A stretch of 64,000 nucleotides of DNA, from contig JAOVFP010000021.1 in NCBI GenBank assembly GCA_025738555.1, forward strand, positions 1-64,000, written 5' to 3'. Numbering within the stretch: position 1 is the first letter of the stretch; each line of letters begins with the position of its first letter. Of the stretch, positions 1 through 12,121 are shown piece after piece. The translations under genes were made by a program, and so were the position numbers. The notes under the pieces are model-generated. The model did not search any database, was not told where the DNA came from, and saw only the letters and a list, made by a program, of their open reading frames with translations. This DNA comes from Cyathus striatus (lineage: Eukaryota; Basidiomycota; Agaricomycetes; Agaricales; Nidulariaceae).

Positions 1-1545
1 TCGATAGCTAACCAACGACACGCATGAGAGAAAGGATGTATATAACTGAAAACAGATGTGTTACATGGATGTTTGCACATTTACAAGGCGGGAACTTACA
101 AATGACATCGGTAACGACCATTGTTCCCATTCATACAGGTGAGAGAGCCCATCGCTATCGCTTCCTTTTTGGAGGATTGTCGTGGTCACGGAAAGAACTA
201 GCAAAGTTAGACATCCAATGAACCTCGCTAGCATAAAACTGAGTCTGATGAAACCTCCATGGGATTTCGCGAAGCGCTTGAGCGTGTTTTCAGACTCCAA
301 ATGATTGATTCTAGCTGAAATTCCTGCTACTGCGCCGCTTTTCCTTGAAGGGCGCGAGGGTTGGAGTAATAGGACTAGCAGAGATATGGCAGTCGCGCTT
401 AATGAGAGTAATTGAGGATCAAGAATGGTGTGTTTCCTATACTACGTGAGATTTGAGAAAATGACTACGCTAATTGTCCACATACGCATCGTATAACTTC
501 GCCAGCCCATGTTTCCCAGTTCCTGCAAGAGATTCCACTACAAAACGGAGGTTCATCGCGTGAAGAAAGCGTGTATAGGTCGAGGATTGGATAGTTCACC
601 TCTCGGGATTTTATCCCCTTCTCTATAAACTGCGATTCTAATAATAGTCGATACGGCCAACATGCTTATCGCAGTATCTTGGAGTTGTGATGGAATCCAC
701 ATGCTCTCTCATACTCCTAGAAAAATTGAATACACCAGAATACACCTTTATTCCGGGGTCGTCGGTTACGATAATAACTGAAGCGACGAATATATAATCA
801 CATTCCTTGAAAGGCAACTGTGAGAAAGCAAAGTCACTGTGCAGCTTGCATATACTGAGTCTGCATCACGCCTCTGCCGCAATGTTAAGTCTTCCGTTCC
901 GAATCCCCTCCACACTAAAATGATCCTTCATTGTCTGCGCATAGTTGCGGACTCGACTGTGCAATTCAAACGTTCAGATATGCGCTGCGTAAAGAATTTC
1001 AATCGAGTTGAGTAGACATAGTGTACACTGTAGCCTCAGCACTGTAGGTGGAAGGCAGTTGGAAGATGGTGTCATCATCGTAGAAGATGACGTGAAAGAG
1101 ATTCCCACGATTGGACGCGACGACATTTCATCCGCGTCCCGCGTTGAGCTTCACACTTGTTTAACTTTGTACATAGCACTATCAACCTGACATTTTGCTT
1201 TGTAACTCTCCCTATCTTCAATGCAATGATTCTGGCATTTCTCTCCCTATTGCCAGATTTCTGCCTCCAATTGCAAGGCCGTGTTGTAACACGCACTTAA
1301 GACTATTTTCGGAAGTGATCTGCCCTGACTTCTGATGCCCAGCGTGAGTGTCGCAACGCTTTCTGACGGTGAGACATAGTTCAGCTGAGCGCCGGAGATG
1401 CCAGTAGGATGATATACAAGTTGTACGCCATCTTCCACATCGTACTGGAGCAGATATAAAGGATTGCAATGGAAGAGAAGGATGAGTCATTGTTATGGTC
1501 TAACTTGATCTGTAAGTCATCCTAACTTGATGTATGCAGAAAGGA
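1..1545. other. no supportable gene
   Basis: Only short open frames occur here, without recognisable domains or a consistent exon chain. A GTAAGT donor-like site near 1510 followed by CTAAC and a CAG near 1537 could be the first intron of the downstream NLR-like gene, but I could not join it in frame to an upstream ATG, so no exon is called. Confidence 0.5.
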
Positions 1546-1672
1546 GCTCATTCAAATCTTATAGTTACTGGTAGCATCGCCAAAGCAAGCAAGCGATTTC
1601 AGATTGAAATATCGGTCGATAACGGCCCTAAGATAGTGTGTCCAGTCGTAGTAGAAGGACCTGGGGGGCTGC

Positions 1673-4600
1673 ATGAGCAGAGCCGTTTGCTGTAAGCTGC
1701 AACTCTTTCAGTTCGGTAGCCTGAAATCGCTCCAACCAATCACACTCGAAGTGCATTCCGGTTATCCTCCACCCTCGGTATCGAGGTTGTCCGTAAATCT
1801 AAATTACCAGGCATCAAACACACAGAAGGAAAATACATTGCAAGCGCAGCAGAATTCATCAAGCAAGGCATGTTCTTCCTCAATGTTGTATGCAGTGTCT
1901 GTACTCAACTCATTGCTAGATAAAACGATCATCCTAAATGGCGGGATCAGTAAAATCACAATCAATGTATCACTTTCAAAGGACCACGCAAACACCATAA
2001 TGAAAGGAGTCGACGCAAGCCTCGGTGCTCTAAATGCACCTGATACATTGAAGACGCTTTCAGACGTGATTACACCGCTAGGGCAAGCCCTGCAACTAAT
2101 GGTAAAAATTGGGGACAATCTTGCCAATGTATGCTATTGCGTTCTGAGATTGTTTTTTTACTGACCAAGGACAGGCTCATCCGCTATTGAAAGCTTCATG
2201 GATTGTGCTGTCGTCTGTATACAAGGTACTTGCGTTCATTCGAAGTCTGTTGGGCTGTATTGACGTTTCGATATGTGACAGGCTATACAGAAACAGAAAA
2301 CCCAAGACGACACAGTCAAAGAGTTGGCTGAGAGCCTTCGCGAGATGCTCGGCGCTGCAAATGCATGCCCAGACCTTCGAGGGATCGAAAACACCACGCG
2401 AGTTAGCGAAAGTATAGGCCTCGCTGCGTTGGACATCGCTTCGCTCATCGAGGAGTGCACTAGACATACATATATGCTATGTACGTACATTTCGAGTATG
2501 CGTTGAAAATGCCTCACCTTCAGCCTTAGCACGTGTTGCGCAAAGCCAGTTCAAGGATCTTGCTACGCGTGTTACTCAGTGCAAAGAACTATGCCGCGGT
2601 CTCCTGGAGAAGTTTGATCGACGTGTTCACTTGCAAAACCATTCGGACTTGAAGGATATTAAACATAGTCTTAACATAGAGCGTAGGTCATGTCTTTTTT
2701 ATAGATGTTCGTGGTCACTGAGAATCTTTGCTACAGTTGAGACGAAAGAGAAGGAAGCGATATTGGAATGGTTGGATGCACCCGACCCGTCGCTCAGCTA
2801 TATAGCTGCTCGTGAGAAGCACTGCAAAGGAACCGGAGAGTGGTTTTTAAAAAGAGGCGAGTATATGAAATGGAAGACAGCCTAACCTGCCGTTAATCTT
2901 ATGGGGTGCACGTACGTCTGCATTCCTTATGTTGCGGACTACCGCTAAAGGAGTGCATTTCCTATAGCCGGTTTCGGTAAGACAGTCTTGTGGTAAGCAA
3001 CGTTTTCCATCCCAGTGATTAGTTTGATATCTCAACAGCGTAGCTCGACTGTCATTGAAGACATAATCAACCACTGTACAAATGCTGAATCCAAGGCTGC
3101 GTATGCTTACTTTATTTTTGACGGAAGAAACTTAGAGGCCGATTTTCAACAACATGGGAAATCGATTCGTTCGCTCATTAAGCAGCTATCATATCGATTC
3201 CCATCCTTTCCACTTCCCTTAAAGACTTTATACCGGGATGGATCACAAAAGCCGACAACTAAGAGCTTGGAGGATACTTTGCTGAAGATGGCTACTGAAT
3301 TTGACGATGTGTTTATTATCATCGATTCATTAGATGAATGCACGGAATGGGACCGTCTTTCGCAATGGATTAAAGACATATCTGAGAGCCAGACGGGAAA
3401 CCTTCACCTCTTTGCCACTAGTCGACCTGAATACGATGTCCAAGAAGACTTGAAAGCCATCCCGCATAATGATTTTGTTCTTCTAGAAGACCATGTTTCC
3501 GAAGACCTTCAAATGTTTATTCAGCAGAAAGTCCAATCAAGCCGGAAGTTGAATAGGCTGACGCCAAGAATGGATGTCACTGAGACAGTGTCTACGAACG
3601 CTAGTGGAATGCACGTACTACGCACTGCTATCTGTTAGCCAGTACTAATTTCTAATGTAGGTTCAGGTTGGTTGCGCTTCGTCTTGATCAATTGCAGCGA
3701 TGCATCAGTGAGGCTGATATTGAAGAACAACTGGCGGATCTTCCGAACGATTTAGATGAGATGTACCGGCAAATGATTGACAAGTTACAGCCAGAATACC
3801 GACAGCGCGTACTCCTTATCCTGCAATGGCTCGCGTTTTCGATGCGCTCTATCGAACTACGGGAAGTAGCTGAAGTAGTTGCTGTCGATTTTCCGGGAAA
3901 TTCTAGCACAGGCATGGACGTTGTGCCGTATTTCAACCCTAGGCGTCGTTTGGCTGATGAGAATGATATACTTGGTATATGTGGTGGTCTGGTCAATGTG
4001 ATGTCTTTTGGTAAGTCGTATTTTATTGTGGTTTTGTTATATTCTCATGACTAAATAGGCGAAATCAAGCTATCGCACTTATCTGTCCGAGAGTATCTAG
4101 TTTCACCACGACGTCAACTTGAGTCTTCTGCCATTTATTTTGGTGCATCTTTAGCCCATTCAGCCATAGCGCAGACGTGCATTGCATACCTCCTTCAGTT
4201 TCCGGAAGGTGTACTTCCCAAGGATTTCCATCATACCTTCCCTCTTGTTTCTTACGCAGCTCAGTTTTGGTACAGGCACACAAGTTCCGCTAACGAAGAC
4301 AGAAACTTGGAGGACATGATGCTCCATCGGCTAACGATGGATCTTATACTCTCGGATTCTGATCTTGAAGGAGTAACTGTAATGCATGACCCGCATATGG
4401 ACTTCTACCATTATCGACATTATCCTGATGTTTCGCCCCTATATTACAGTGCATTAATGGGGCTACCACACGCAGCAGCAGAGCTGCTCGAGCGTGGGGC
4501 GGACCTCAATAAGGAAGAAACGGAATACTTAGGGAATGCCTTAACAGCAGCTGCAATACGAGGAAGCGTGGAAATCATTGAAATGCTGGTCGAGAAAGGC

Positions 4601-6828
4601 GCAGACCCCAACCTCAAGGTAGGATCTGTCGGAACTCCACTAGTCGCAGCAATCTCCTGGGGCCATTCGCCAGCTGTCGCGTCGCTCCTTGAGCGAGGTG
4701 CTAACCCCAATATATGCGAGTCCAATTATCCTCAGAGAAGCCCCTTACAAATCGCCGCGTTGGGCTGTCGGACGGAAATCGTAAAACACCTACTAAATTA
4801 CGGTGCCGATATCAACAGGATGGATACCGTATATGATAATCCCTTGCAGGATACTTGTGCCTGGGGATTTACTGCTATGGTGCAGCTCCTCCTTGATAAT
4901 GGTGCTGACCCAAACTACAACGGAGAATCGCGTCCGCTGCAAGCAGCGGCTTATAACGGACATCTGGAAATTGTGAACATGTTACTATCATACGGCGCTG
5001 ATCCTACCTTACGCGGTGGCTATTGGAATTTAGGGACAGCATTGCATGCAGCAGCAACCCAGGGTCGTAGATCTATCGTTGAAATCTTCATGGCGGCAGG
5101 CGGCAATCTTAATTCTGAAGGAGGAAAGTTTGGAGGCGTAGTACAAGCAGCTTCAGCCGGCGGGCATTTGGAAATTGTGAAATTTTTGTTAGATAGTGGT
5201 GCAGATCCGAACCTTACTGGCCAAGGAGAGTACGAGCACACACTTATTACTGCAACGACAAGTGGCGATTTTAGTATCGTCGAACTTCTTTTGCAGAGAG
5301 GCGTCAATCCAAACCTACGCGAAACGAAATATGCACTGCAAATAGCCTCTGCAAATGGTAACACAAAGCTCGTGAAGCTTCTGCTCGAACATGGCGCAGA
5401 TCCTAACATCTTGGGTGGATGGCATGGAAGTTCTCTGCAGGCGGCAATAAATGGTGGTTTCACGGAGGTTGTTCAGCTCCTGCTTGAACACGGCGCAAAT
5501 CCTAATATCTATGGACCGCAAGCATCGAGCCCATTATACAGAGCTGCTGAGGATGGTTATCTGACAATCACGAATCTACTTCTTGACAAAGATGCAGATC
5601 CGAGCACGAACGGAGGCCGGTATAAAACAGCTCTTCATGTAGCAGCGAATAATGGTTATACGAATATAGTCAGACTACTGATCGATAAAGGCGCTGATCC
5701 CAACATGCCTGGTGCTCAAGGTCACGGAAACCCTGTTCATATAGCATCAACAAACGGTCATGCTCCCATAGTCAGACTTTTATTAGACCGCGGTGCGGAC
5801 CTGGATGCGGATGGTGCCAAGTGTGCTATCGTTGTAGCGTCGGCTGAGGGTTATCTCGACATTGTCGAATTGCTACTCGAGAGAGGTGCCAATCCGAATG
5901 TTAGTGGGGGATGGTATGGCACTCCTCTCCAGGCTGCATCGCTTAATGGATACATGCCTATCGTCGTTCTTTTACTTGCTAATGGGGCTAATGCAAGTAT
6001 GCAAGCTGGACACTATGGTTCGGCTCTGGTCGCTGCTTCATATAGCGGTGACTTGTCGATAATTGATCTACTGCTGGAACGAGGCGCTAGTCTGAAGAGA
6101 GCAGGAAGGTATAATGCACTAGATGTAGCAGCTGCCAATGGACACACACAGGTGGTAAAACACCTAATAAAGCATGGTATGAATCCCAACGAGATTAACG
6201 AAGTCCGTGGAACTCCACTTCATGCTGCAGCGAAGGACGGCCATGCTGAAGTCGTCAAAATTTTGCTGGACAGTGGTGCAAACCCCAACATTCGTTCAGA
6301 TAATAAAGCTAGTGCCCTGGAGTTAGCTTCGATCGGTGGTTATGTATCGATTGTTCAGCTTCTTTTGAATAAAGGTGCCAATCCCAGAGTGTCGGGGCCA
6401 GATGGTGGACCATTGCAGGCAGCGGTCATTGCTGGGAGCGCAGAGCTCGTAAGCTTGTTTCTTGAAAGAGGCCTGGATCCGGATCAGCGAGGAGGGAGAT
6501 ATGGGAGTACCATAAAGGCGGCTGTAATCCTTGGTAATCAAGAAGTAAATGATTTGCTACGACAGAAAGGCTATGAGCTGCCTACAGTCAGAGGTAAGTT
6601 GGCCACGGTTATAGTGTACCATCATACTAATGGTACCCCTTTAAAGATCTTGGACCCACAGACGAGGCTGCAACTTGTATGAGCCTCATAGTTAGCGATC
6701 TGTCGGTTACCCCGGGTGGATATTGGAGTCAGTTCAACAATGGTAGTCATACAAGCACGGACGCCCCGCCTCCGTTTGGCTCATCTCCGCCGCCACCACC
6801 TGAATTTCTATTTCCACCTCCACCATGA
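1673..6828 (+). CDS. NLR-like STAND protein: C2-like start, NACHT NTPase, about 22 ankyrin repeats
   Basis: Signal-transducing NTPase of the fungal NLR type. Members typically detect cues through the repeat domain and signal through the N-terminus; the ligand and output here are unknown. Exons that join in phase: 1673-2128, 2175-2225, 2282-2480, 2524-2682, 2737-2911, 2968-2992, 3023-3610, 3661-4010, 4059-6593, 6647-6828, giving about 1,572 aa if one extra base near 2870-2885 is ignored. Residues to about 290 are a helical STAND N-terminal region. Walker A (GAPGFGKTVL) is near residue 345 and Walker B (FIIIDSLDEC) near 452, followed by an ATSRPE sensor-like motif. A winged-helix-like stretch (GEIKLSHLSVREYL) starts near residue 667. 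About 22 ankyrin repeats (TPLHAAA..GH..IV..LL..GA.PN) run from about 790 to 1505, then a Pro-rich tail. Upstream (1546-1662), another frame reads like C2 strands (LIVTGSIAKASKRFQIEISV), so the true start is probably earlier, across the G6 run at 1663-1668. Family assignment is strong; the 5' end is uncertain. Confidence 0.85.
2968..2992 (+). other. 25-nt microexon encoding the Walker A core
   Basis: Flanked by an intron ending CTATAG at 2967 and one starting GTAAGC at 2993. It encodes GFGKTVL, the catalytic P-loop, and is phase-compatible with both neighbours. Skipping it would remove the nucleotide-binding lysine and shift the frame. Confidence 0.7.
3611..3660 (+). other. GC-AG intron in the NLR-like gene
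   Basis: Joining 3610 to 3661 restores the conserved post-NACHT motif (ASGMFRLVALRLDQLQRC) exactly in phase. The donor is GCACGT and the acceptor TGTAG, with a CTAAT branch-like sequence before it. The only GT donor nearby (3614) does not give the conserved GMFR junction. It is therefore a non-canonical GC-AG intron of 50 nt. Confidence 0.7.
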
Positions 6829-7566
6829 GTGTACAGCCCATAAAACAACTCCCATTTTTGGCATGGCCAAAGCTTTATCTAAATCTAGGTTTGGCCGCCG
6901 GCGCCAAATCCTCAAAGCTCTCCATGCATAAATAATTTGTAAATAGTAATATCAATGTTTTTTCTGTGAAATATCCTTCTTGCAATGTTGCATTACTATC
7001 ACTGCCATAATGTACGTTATAAAGACTGGATGCGGATATGTTATTCCCCTATCTTGCATCCTGGAAGCAATAAATGACGGGAGGACTGGATGACGTTGTT
7101 GAGTATGTATTAAAATATTAAGGACTTAATTAATGCAAACATGATGTTCGGCGCTCCAGTGAAAACATGATGAAGCCTGCCGGACCGAGCTTATTCGTGT
7201 GAAGTCAAGTGAAGACAGAATCGTGCGCATTGACATTCCATCCGTCCAAGTTGTGTGATGGTTCAAGTCGACATCCCTTGTTAGTGTCTCGTGACATCGT
7301 GCGTTTGTGACAAAGTCGGTTGCAAGTCGGTTAGTTTATTCGATGTGTTTTCAAAGGAAAAAACGGAAGCAAAAGTTGTGCAAGCGCGGTCACATGACCA
7401 ACCAGCATGGAACAAACAATGGATTAACTTCCCAAATTAGCAAGCTGGTATAATTTGGACCACGACCTCAAATCCCATAAAACCAGCCTGTTCTGTCCTT
7501 TCTTCCTCACACAATTGTAATAAGAGCCTCTGGAAGGCCTCATTCTGCTCATATTTCCCCTCAGAA
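6829..7566 (+). promoter_or_regulatory. intergenic region upstream of the Cdc20-like gene
   Basis: No open frame of note. The last 80 bases before the ATG at 7567 are pyrimidine-rich (for example TTCTGTCCTTTCTTCCTC near 7491), the usual look of a fungal core promoter or 5' UTR. No TATA box is evident. Nothing else is recognised. Confidence 0.3.
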
Positions 7567-9327
7567 ATGTCCTCGTACGTTGCCTCTTTCTCATTTCATA
7601 AAACGGAAGCTAATTTGCTGCGGTTCATGGTCCAGAATCCCGTTCCCCACTGCTGACTGTGGTTTTGCCACTCCTCCTGGCTCACAAGTTCGGAAACGTA
7701 CACATGGATCTGCTACTAATCTTCATTCACACAAGAGACGAAGGATATCAATGGCTTCAGTCGACCTGTCGAGGGAATTTGAGATAAGATCGTCAGTAAC
7801 GAATGAGAACATTCCTGGTCCATCGGTGAGTTTGACCTCCTGTCTCACCAGCTTCATTGTCTTAATAACGTTGTTTGTGGCTTAGGTCGACAGATTTGTG
7901 CCACCTCGACCAAAGTCAAGCATCCCACTGAACGTAACACCCCGCACCAGACGAATCAGCAAGCAATTCGGCCTCGCAGACGACCGGGTCTTTAACTTCC
8001 AACAAGATGAGCGAGACCCAGAGTCTGTATCCAATTCCTTTGATAACACTTTAGACATGCTACGAATGAGCGCTTCTAATCTCTTCCGGGAAGCACCCAT
8101 ACCTCGCTCATCTTCTGTTACCGAGAACCTCAACAAGAGACGGCAATGTCTCCTCACATTGGATAGTCCTGGAATTCCTCACGATAGCTACGCATTCCCT
8201 ATCTCTTGGTCCAGAAGAAACCTCATAGCAGTCTCATGCGGCAAAGACATCTTTTACCAGGACCTGAACACTAAGCGCGTAACGCACCTATGCAAGGTTG
8301 AGACCCCCGATGGGAGAAACATACATGCGATTGAATGGGCTGGTGCAGGGCGCGACACGCTAATCGCTGCCGGAAACAACGGTGGTGCGATTCAAGTGTG
8401 GGACGCAGGCCCTCAAACTGGGGACAGAGGTAAACTTGTTCGCATGTGGCAAGATAGTGAAAATCAGTGCATCAGGTCCATGTCATGGGTTGAAGGCGTG
8501 CTGAGTGTCGGTGTGGAGGACGGTGCAATATCGCTTTTTGATATTCGCGCTCCGGATGTGTGGTCTAGGACTAGCCAGCATAAGGCTGCTGTTCTCGGAA
8601 TGAAGTGGAGCCCCGATGGAAATTACTTGGCGAGCGGGGATGAGAAAGGGATTGTTCATATCTGGGATAAGAGAGCCGGGAAGACGCTGTTGGATGTGGG
8701 GAAGAAGAGCTCGAAGATGAGACATAGGGGTGGTGTTAAGGTTCGTCTTCGTGTGTATGGCATCGACCATTGTAATAATAATCAAGTTTTGTTCTCAACT
8801 CAAAGGCTCTTGCTTGGTGCCCCTGGAAAATCGACCTTCTAGCAACTGGAACCACTGCACCAGAAGGCAAAATTCGCATCTGGTCAACCAACAACATAAC
8901 CAGCGCCTACCCCGAACCCATCTCCATCTTCCCCCTCAATACCTCTGTGCTATCCCTCCAGTGGTCACCCCACGCCAAAGAGCTGCTCAGTACGCATGGG
9001 ATGTCCTTCCTCCCTGTGACCAATCGGCCACGTTCGCTCAGCAACCTCCGCGATTCTTCGGGATTCTCATTTGGTACTTGCAAACCTAACCTTACTGGAC
9101 CACTTACAAATGCCATCGCTGTGCATGAATATCCCAGTGGCAAGCGGCTCCTTACACTGATGAATGCTCACTTGAACCCTGTCACTCATAGCTGCTTGAG
9201 TCCTGACGGCGAAAACGTGTTTACAGTGTGTCCTGGTGAAGAGACAATCAAGATGTGGCAGGTCTGGGGCCGCCGAAAGGTCGTAGAGAAACGGGAAAGT
9301 GCATTTGAGAAGTGCTCCATTCGCTGA
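7567..9327 (+). CDS. Cdc20/Fizzy-family APC/C activator, divergent
   Basis: Four exons join in phase: 7567-7574, 7636-7825, 7886-8740, 8806-9327, giving about 524 aa, the usual size for this family. Family members recruit destruction-box substrates to the anaphase-promoting complex. Visible hallmarks: a C-box (VDRFVPPR) at the start of exon 3, near residue 67; the linker before the propeller (LDSPGIPHDSYAFPISWS, matching the family's LDAPEL..DFY...WS); seven WD40 blades; and a final Ile-Arg (KCSIR-stop), the dipeptide that docks on APC3/Cdc27. Blade 6 carries an unusual insert (FLPVTNRPRSLSNLRDSSGF) and blade 7 reads SPDGENVFTVCPGEETIKMW, less conserved than mitotic Cdc20 or Cdh1. A paralogue or meiosis-specific activator is possible. 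The 8-nt first exon with its GTACGT donor is chosen because it alone supplies an ATG in phase. Confidence 0.85.
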
Positions 9328-9822
9328 GCTGCTCGATGATATCTTGTTCCACGGTGTCGCGAATGTTTCATTTATACTTGTAATACTAACATTTAGGAAA
9401 ATCTTGTATCATAAAATGGGTTTTTGGACCTATTTTTCTTGTCTGTCGTCGAATACGCAATATTGTTGATTTATATGGGGTCCTTGTAGTTGTAATATGC
9501 CTGTCAGTCGTAAAATATATGTCTTGTTGATCTTGCATGCTTGCAAGTTGCCACTTGAATAAGCGGAACCTGGAGGAAAGTACGCCCTTTTTGCACGTGC
9601 AGATAACATGCACCTCTACTGACAGTTACTTATGTGAACAGCATTGCTGCTTTGGACGTTGACCATCATCCATTCCTCCAGCCAACTCCCAGCCTTTCTT
9701 CTTTTCCCAAGGCAGCTCAACTGCGCCCCGGGTGCTGTTTCGAGCAAGAGCAAGAACTCTTTCATACGACTGCGTCAACATCAATACCAGCAACAATACG
9801 CACTAGTTAAGCTTAGCGCAAA
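9328..9822. other. intergenic, no gene seen
   Basis: Contains the 3' region of the Cdc20-like gene and the likely 5' UTR of the next one. The bases just before 9823 (AGCGCAAAATGG) make a good start context. No domain-bearing frame is seen. Confidence 0.4.
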
Positions 9823-10320
9823 ATGGCACCTGTAGGAGGTTGATGAGGTTGTTACACACGCTAGGGGGCGAGCTAAACTCCATATTCTTCATATAGAACC
9901 CCGTGAATCCCCAAAACCACAACCAATAGGGAACTTGTCCTTCGTCATCCTCGTAACTCTCTGTACCCTCTGCGGTCTGTTCATCCTCTGGAGGAGAGCA
10001 GACAGCCTTCGTCAAGTTGTCTCGCATCAGTGCGTACCTCCACTATCTCCCAAATTAGTCTCATTAATGTTGACTTACCCCCTAGACTTAAGACTTTCAC
10101 GCATAGTGAAGGTCGTATCCGGTTGAGTGAAGACGATGGCCCTTCATCTCGCGAGTTTCTCGATGATGACTACGATGATGATAATGAAGCTTTAGATGGA
10201 AACAACTCAGATGATGAGCCTTTGTCGGAGCATATTAGAAAGACAGCGCAGGCGTGGCAGTCGGAGCCGCAGGGATTGAGAGGAGAAGGGACGCTGAAGG
10301 TGTTACCTTCGTCTACATAA
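9823..10320 (+). CDS. small single-pass membrane protein, unknown function
   Basis: Three exons join in phase: 9823-9838, 9897-10029 and 10086-10320, giving 127 aa. Start context is GCAAAATGG. The intron 1 donor GTTGAT is weak, but it is the only one that links the ATG to the exon 2 frame; the acceptor is ATATAG with a GCTAAAC branch-like site. The protein has a short Pro-rich lumenal or cytosolic start (MAPVGEPRESPKPQP), one hydrophobic segment (LSFVILVTLCTLCGLFIL, about residues 20-37), a positive WRR stop-transfer, and an acidic tail rich in Asp (EFLDDDYDDDNEALD). The layout suggests a tail-exposed type III or signal-anchor protein. I do not recognise the family and infer no function. Intronless upstream frames from 9644 look like UTR. 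Confidence 0.6.
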
Positions 10321-11049
10321 ATTGGCGGCACGTTTATTCTGTCAGTGTGATGAAAATCCTTGCTGATGCTCTTAACAGTTCAGTGTGTTTGTTATTATAT
10401 TCTAGTACTTTGACTAAATGATTATTTTTTCGTCACGAACATGCTTCTTCTACCTCAAGACGGCGGCACTGATAATGACTCTGCTGCGTTATCAATCACT
10501 TTGATCTCTATCAGCGTTATAGTAAAGAGCCATACATCGCGTACCACTTTTAGAAATGATTTACGGCTCCGTACAGGCTCTAAGGCTTTGATTCCATATC
10601 TTCAAATTTGAAAGACAAATCCTACGTTCATGTTAGTAAGTTACTATCAGTCTTTGTTCGGCATCAACGCTGTTTTAGCATATACTGACAAACCTCCGGT
10701 TGTCAATAGATTTCGGCGATGCCTGGAAAAGGTTCGAATTGATGCATTACTTTACTCATCCAACACACATTGCACTTGGTTGTTTCGAGCCGCTTCTTGC
10801 TGGTATGCATCATGGACTGAATTACCTTGGTTTCGTGATACTCCTTAGCCAATGCATAACGGCCTGAATAGGGTATGTTAGCCACGCAATAACAAAGACT
10901 AAACACTGCTGAAGGTAAGTTTCGCCAGTGTCAAGAGTGGCTCGCTAGATTGTCTCACTTCGACATATATAAAGGATGGATATCGTATGCATTCCGACCA
11001 TCAACAGAAACCCCTTTGCAGAATCTACTCACCAACGCCAACAGCAGCG
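10321..11049. other. intergenic, no gene seen
   Basis: Short frames only. The segment separates the membrane-protein gene from the NmrA-like gene and carries a TATA-like box near its end. Confidence 0.4.
10966..10973 (+). promoter_or_regulatory. TATA-like box of the NmrA-like gene
   Basis: TATATAAA lies 76 bases before the ATG at 11050 and is followed by a typical short fungal leader. The position fits, but this is sequence pattern only. Confidence 0.4.
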
Positions 11050-12121
11050 ATGACAATCCTTATCATAGGTGGAATAGGCAACACTGGCCTCAAGCTTGCT
11101 CGGCTCCTGCGCGACGCCAACGTTCCCGTGATCACTTCTCGTTCTGGGACAGCACCAGAATCCTTCCCCGCAGTGAAATGCGACTGGCACGACCCATCGA
11201 CGTTCTCATCTCCTTTCGAGAAGGATCTTAATATTGACAAGGTGTACCTCGTTGGCCCTACCGAAGTCGATCAGTCATTGTCAAGTCGTTTATAGACATG
11301 GCTATTAGGAAGGGCGTCAAGCGTTGGGTGCTTGCAAGCGCATCGCAGTCCACGAAAGACGGAGTGTGGCTCGGTACCACTCATGAATATCTGCATGATA
11401 GTGGCGCAGACTACACTGCCTTGAGACCAAGTTTGTTCTCAGGTATGTTCTTAGTAATGTTTCTGTGAAGAACGATACTAACAGAGGCATACAGAGAATT
11501 TCTCCACCCAGTTTCTCGAAAGCATTACGAAGAGAAATGAAAATTTCTCCGCTGCTGAAGATGTTCGCATCCCGTTCATCGCTACACAGGATATCGCGTG
11601 GACAGCCTTTGAAGCTCTCGCTACCGACGACTACAGGTATGCTGAACCCTACATCGTCGGCCTCGAGCTGTTGACCTACGACGAAGTCAGTATTCTTCTT
11701 TAATCTTGTGTCGACCTACCTTACATACGAACAGGCTGCCGCCGTCATTCTGAGTGGAGTCTTGGGGCGCAAGATATCCCACAGGTGTATGTCTATCGAA
11801 GAAATGACTACCTTCTGGTTGAATCTTGGACTACCGGAGGACTATGCCAGCGTTCTAGCAAATGCAGAGACAGGGTTTATAAACGGCTCGGAAGAAAAGG
11901 CATTCGCGAGAGGTAGAAAGGATGTTAAATATGTTGGGAAGACGACATTAAGAGAATTCTTCGAAGAGAAGAGAACAAGGGTATCTGGGCCCCTGCGTGA
12001 AGGTATAAAAGATACGGTCACGTTTTGTCTCAAATTAATGGGCCCTGTTGTGGGCATCCAAAATAAACTGTCTGGAAAACATTACAACTACTATTGCTAT
12101 CAGGACTCCGCTGCTATGTGA
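11050..12121 (+). CDS. NmrA-like NAD(P)-binding family protein, one-base frameshift
   Basis: Atypical short-chain dehydrogenase fold; relatives act as redox sensors or NAD(P)H-dependent reductases. Exons are 11050-11442, 11495-11685 and 11735-12121. The N-terminus has the dinucleotide-binding Gly motif (ILIIGGIGNTGLKLARLL), then an acidic-residue strand and VYLVGP. Exon 2 encodes DVRIPFIATQDIAWTAFEAL, a typical NmrA segment. The C-terminal part has KTTLREFFEE. The frame breaks near 11,275-11,285: upstream reads EVDQS, downstream continues as IVKSFIDMAIRKGVKRWVL in another frame. The total coding length of 971 becomes divisible by three with one added base, giving about 323 aa. Either a true pseudogenising deletion or a sequence error. 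The Tyr-Lys catalytic pair of classical SDRs is not evident, as expected for NmrA types. Confidence 0.75.
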
